This document shows positions 6,751 through 7,085 of a stretch of 7,085 nucleotides of DNA, piece by piece (positions within the stretch are counted from its first letter, which is position 1; each line of letters starts with the position of its first letter). The stretch spans positions 1-7,085 of the forward strand of contig JANXVV010000088.1 in the NCBI GenBank assembly GCA_025351525.1, written 5' to 3'. The stretch is from Humisphaera sp. (GTDB taxonomy: Bacteria; Planctomycetota; Phycisphaerae; Tepidisphaerales; Tepidisphaeraceae). The notes beneath the pieces were generated by a model. It did not search any database and was not told the origin of the DNA. It saw only the letters and a program-made list of their open reading frames with translations. The position numbers and the translations under genes are program-made.

Positions 6751-6755
6751 TCTCC
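6751..6755 (-). promoter_or_regulatory. Shine-Dalgarno supporting the TTG start at 6743
   Basis: The minus strand reads GGAGA at 6755-6751, 7 bases before TTG 6743. The TTG immediately precedes the signal peptide, so ribosome site and protein feature agree on this start over the distant ATG at 6899. Confidence 0.5.
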
Positions 6756-6952
6756 GATCGGGAAGCGAGTGAGTGTACATAGTGTGATGACAAGGCCATT
6801 GCGATGGGCACAATGGCTGTCATTATAGTCGATTCTCCGAGGAAGGGACTGAAGGCAGGGGAACCGCGAAAGCGCGAAGCTTACGCGAAGAAAATTCAAT
6901 GAGAAAGTGCTTTGGCACTACAGCGCGACCTACCCGATCCGACCCAAATCAG
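6756..6952. other. Intergenic sequence, no gene seen
   Basis: This stretch upstream of the secreted-protein gene is open in the minus frame to 6899 but shows no protein-like features, only an Arg/Cys/His-rich translation. Apart from the possible -10 box at 6822-6827 I find nothing in it. Together with the repeats to its right it makes a gene-free end of about 340 bases. Confidence 0.5.
6822..6827 (-). promoter_or_regulatory. Possible -10 box for the secreted-protein gene
   Basis: The minus strand reads TATAAT, an exact match to the housekeeping -10 consensus, about 80 bases upstream of the TTG at 6743. No good -35 match lies 16-18 bases before it (best candidates read AGTCCC or CAGTCC), and there is no extended -10 TG. 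A chance match is quite possible. Confidence 0.25.
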
Positions 6953-6982
6953 CCACAGAGGACACGGAGACGGGCACAGAGA
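6953..6982 (+). repeat. Short degenerate repeat array (RCACRGAGA-like units)
   Basis: Three related units follow one another: CCACAGAG at 6953-6960, GACACGGAGA at 6961-6970 and GGCACAGAGA at 6973-6982. I recall such CACAGAG/CACGGAG strings as common intergenic repeats in environmental bacteria. The minus-strand translation across them is low-complexity and not a credible protein. Confidence 0.5.
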
Positions 6983-7028
6983 AAAAGAGAAGACGAAATA
7001 CGGGATGCGGCATTTTTGAATCAGGTGG

Positions 7029-7085
7029 CATGGGCGTCCCGCCCGTGCTTTTTGGCCGAAGAAATGCGTGGGCGGGACGCCCATG
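7029..7085. repeat. REP-like palindromic element: perfect 16-bp inverted repeat
   Basis: CATGGGCGTCCCGCCC at 7029-7044 is the exact reverse complement of GGGCGGGACGCCCATG at 7070-7085. The loop is 25 bases. Pairing could continue inward through two G-T wobbles and two further pairs (7045-7048 with 7066-7069). The right arm ends at the window edge, so it may extend further. The very GC-rich arms and gene-free position suggest a dispersed palindromic repeat; a hairpin terminator for a gene outside the window is an alternative, though no U-run is visible inside the window. Confidence 0.65.

Noticed and set aside
6896..7084. Minus-strand open frame at the right end
   Set aside because: It is made of the palindrome and the CACAGAG-type repeats; the translation is low-complexity and typical of spurious frames over intergenic repeats.
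1..7085. CRISPR arrays, tRNA or rRNA genes
   Set aside because: No regularly spaced identical repeats, cloverleaf-like stretches with TTCRA arms or rRNA-like conserved segments were seen on either strand.

Overview
The window looks like a chromosomal segment of a Gram-negative bacterium of the Planctomycetota or a related PVC-group phylum. The reasons are a large secreted multi-haem cytochrome c with a PA14 domain inserted between its cytochrome domains, a secreted sorbosone-dehydrogenase-like beta-propeller directly downstream of it, moderately high GC, and a repeat-rich intergenic end. The phylum is an inference from gene architecture; there is no rRNA or other marker gene here.

Left part (1-1409) looks accessory. 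Positions 1-201 (minus strand) hold the first 67 codons of an IS4-type transposase that runs off the window. After about 180 bases without a recognised gene come two plus-strand genes separated by 2 bases: a 131-aa single-domain retropepsin-like aspartic protease (385-780) and a 208-aa protein (783-1409). The second protein has an apparent N-terminal winged helix, a Gly/Asn/Gln-rich beta-prone stretch and a helical C-terminal region. By eye this pair is less GC-rich than the rest. It is the best candidate for an undescribed system: a dimeric protease co-expressed with a sensor or adaptor. That function is inference only.

Right part (1551-6743), all on the minus strand, looks like resident metabolic sequence for envelope or periplasmic oxidation. 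In transcription order it contains a 191-aa secreted protein of unknown function (TTG start at 6743), the penta-haem cytochrome c/PA14 protein (ATG at 6008), and the beta-propeller protein (ATG at 3107). The likely joint role is oxidation of a sugar or alcohol outside the cytoplasm, with electrons passed to c-type haems. The substrate and the dehydrogenase activity are not proven by sequence. The plus-strand pair and this minus-strand set converge on 1410-1550, where no convincing terminator is visible.

Right end (6744-7085) has no gene. It contains a possible -10 box, a short array of degenerate RCACRGAGA-like units, and a perfect 16-bp inverted repeat with a 25-base loop ending exactly at the window edge. 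The last two look like dispersed intergenic repeats.
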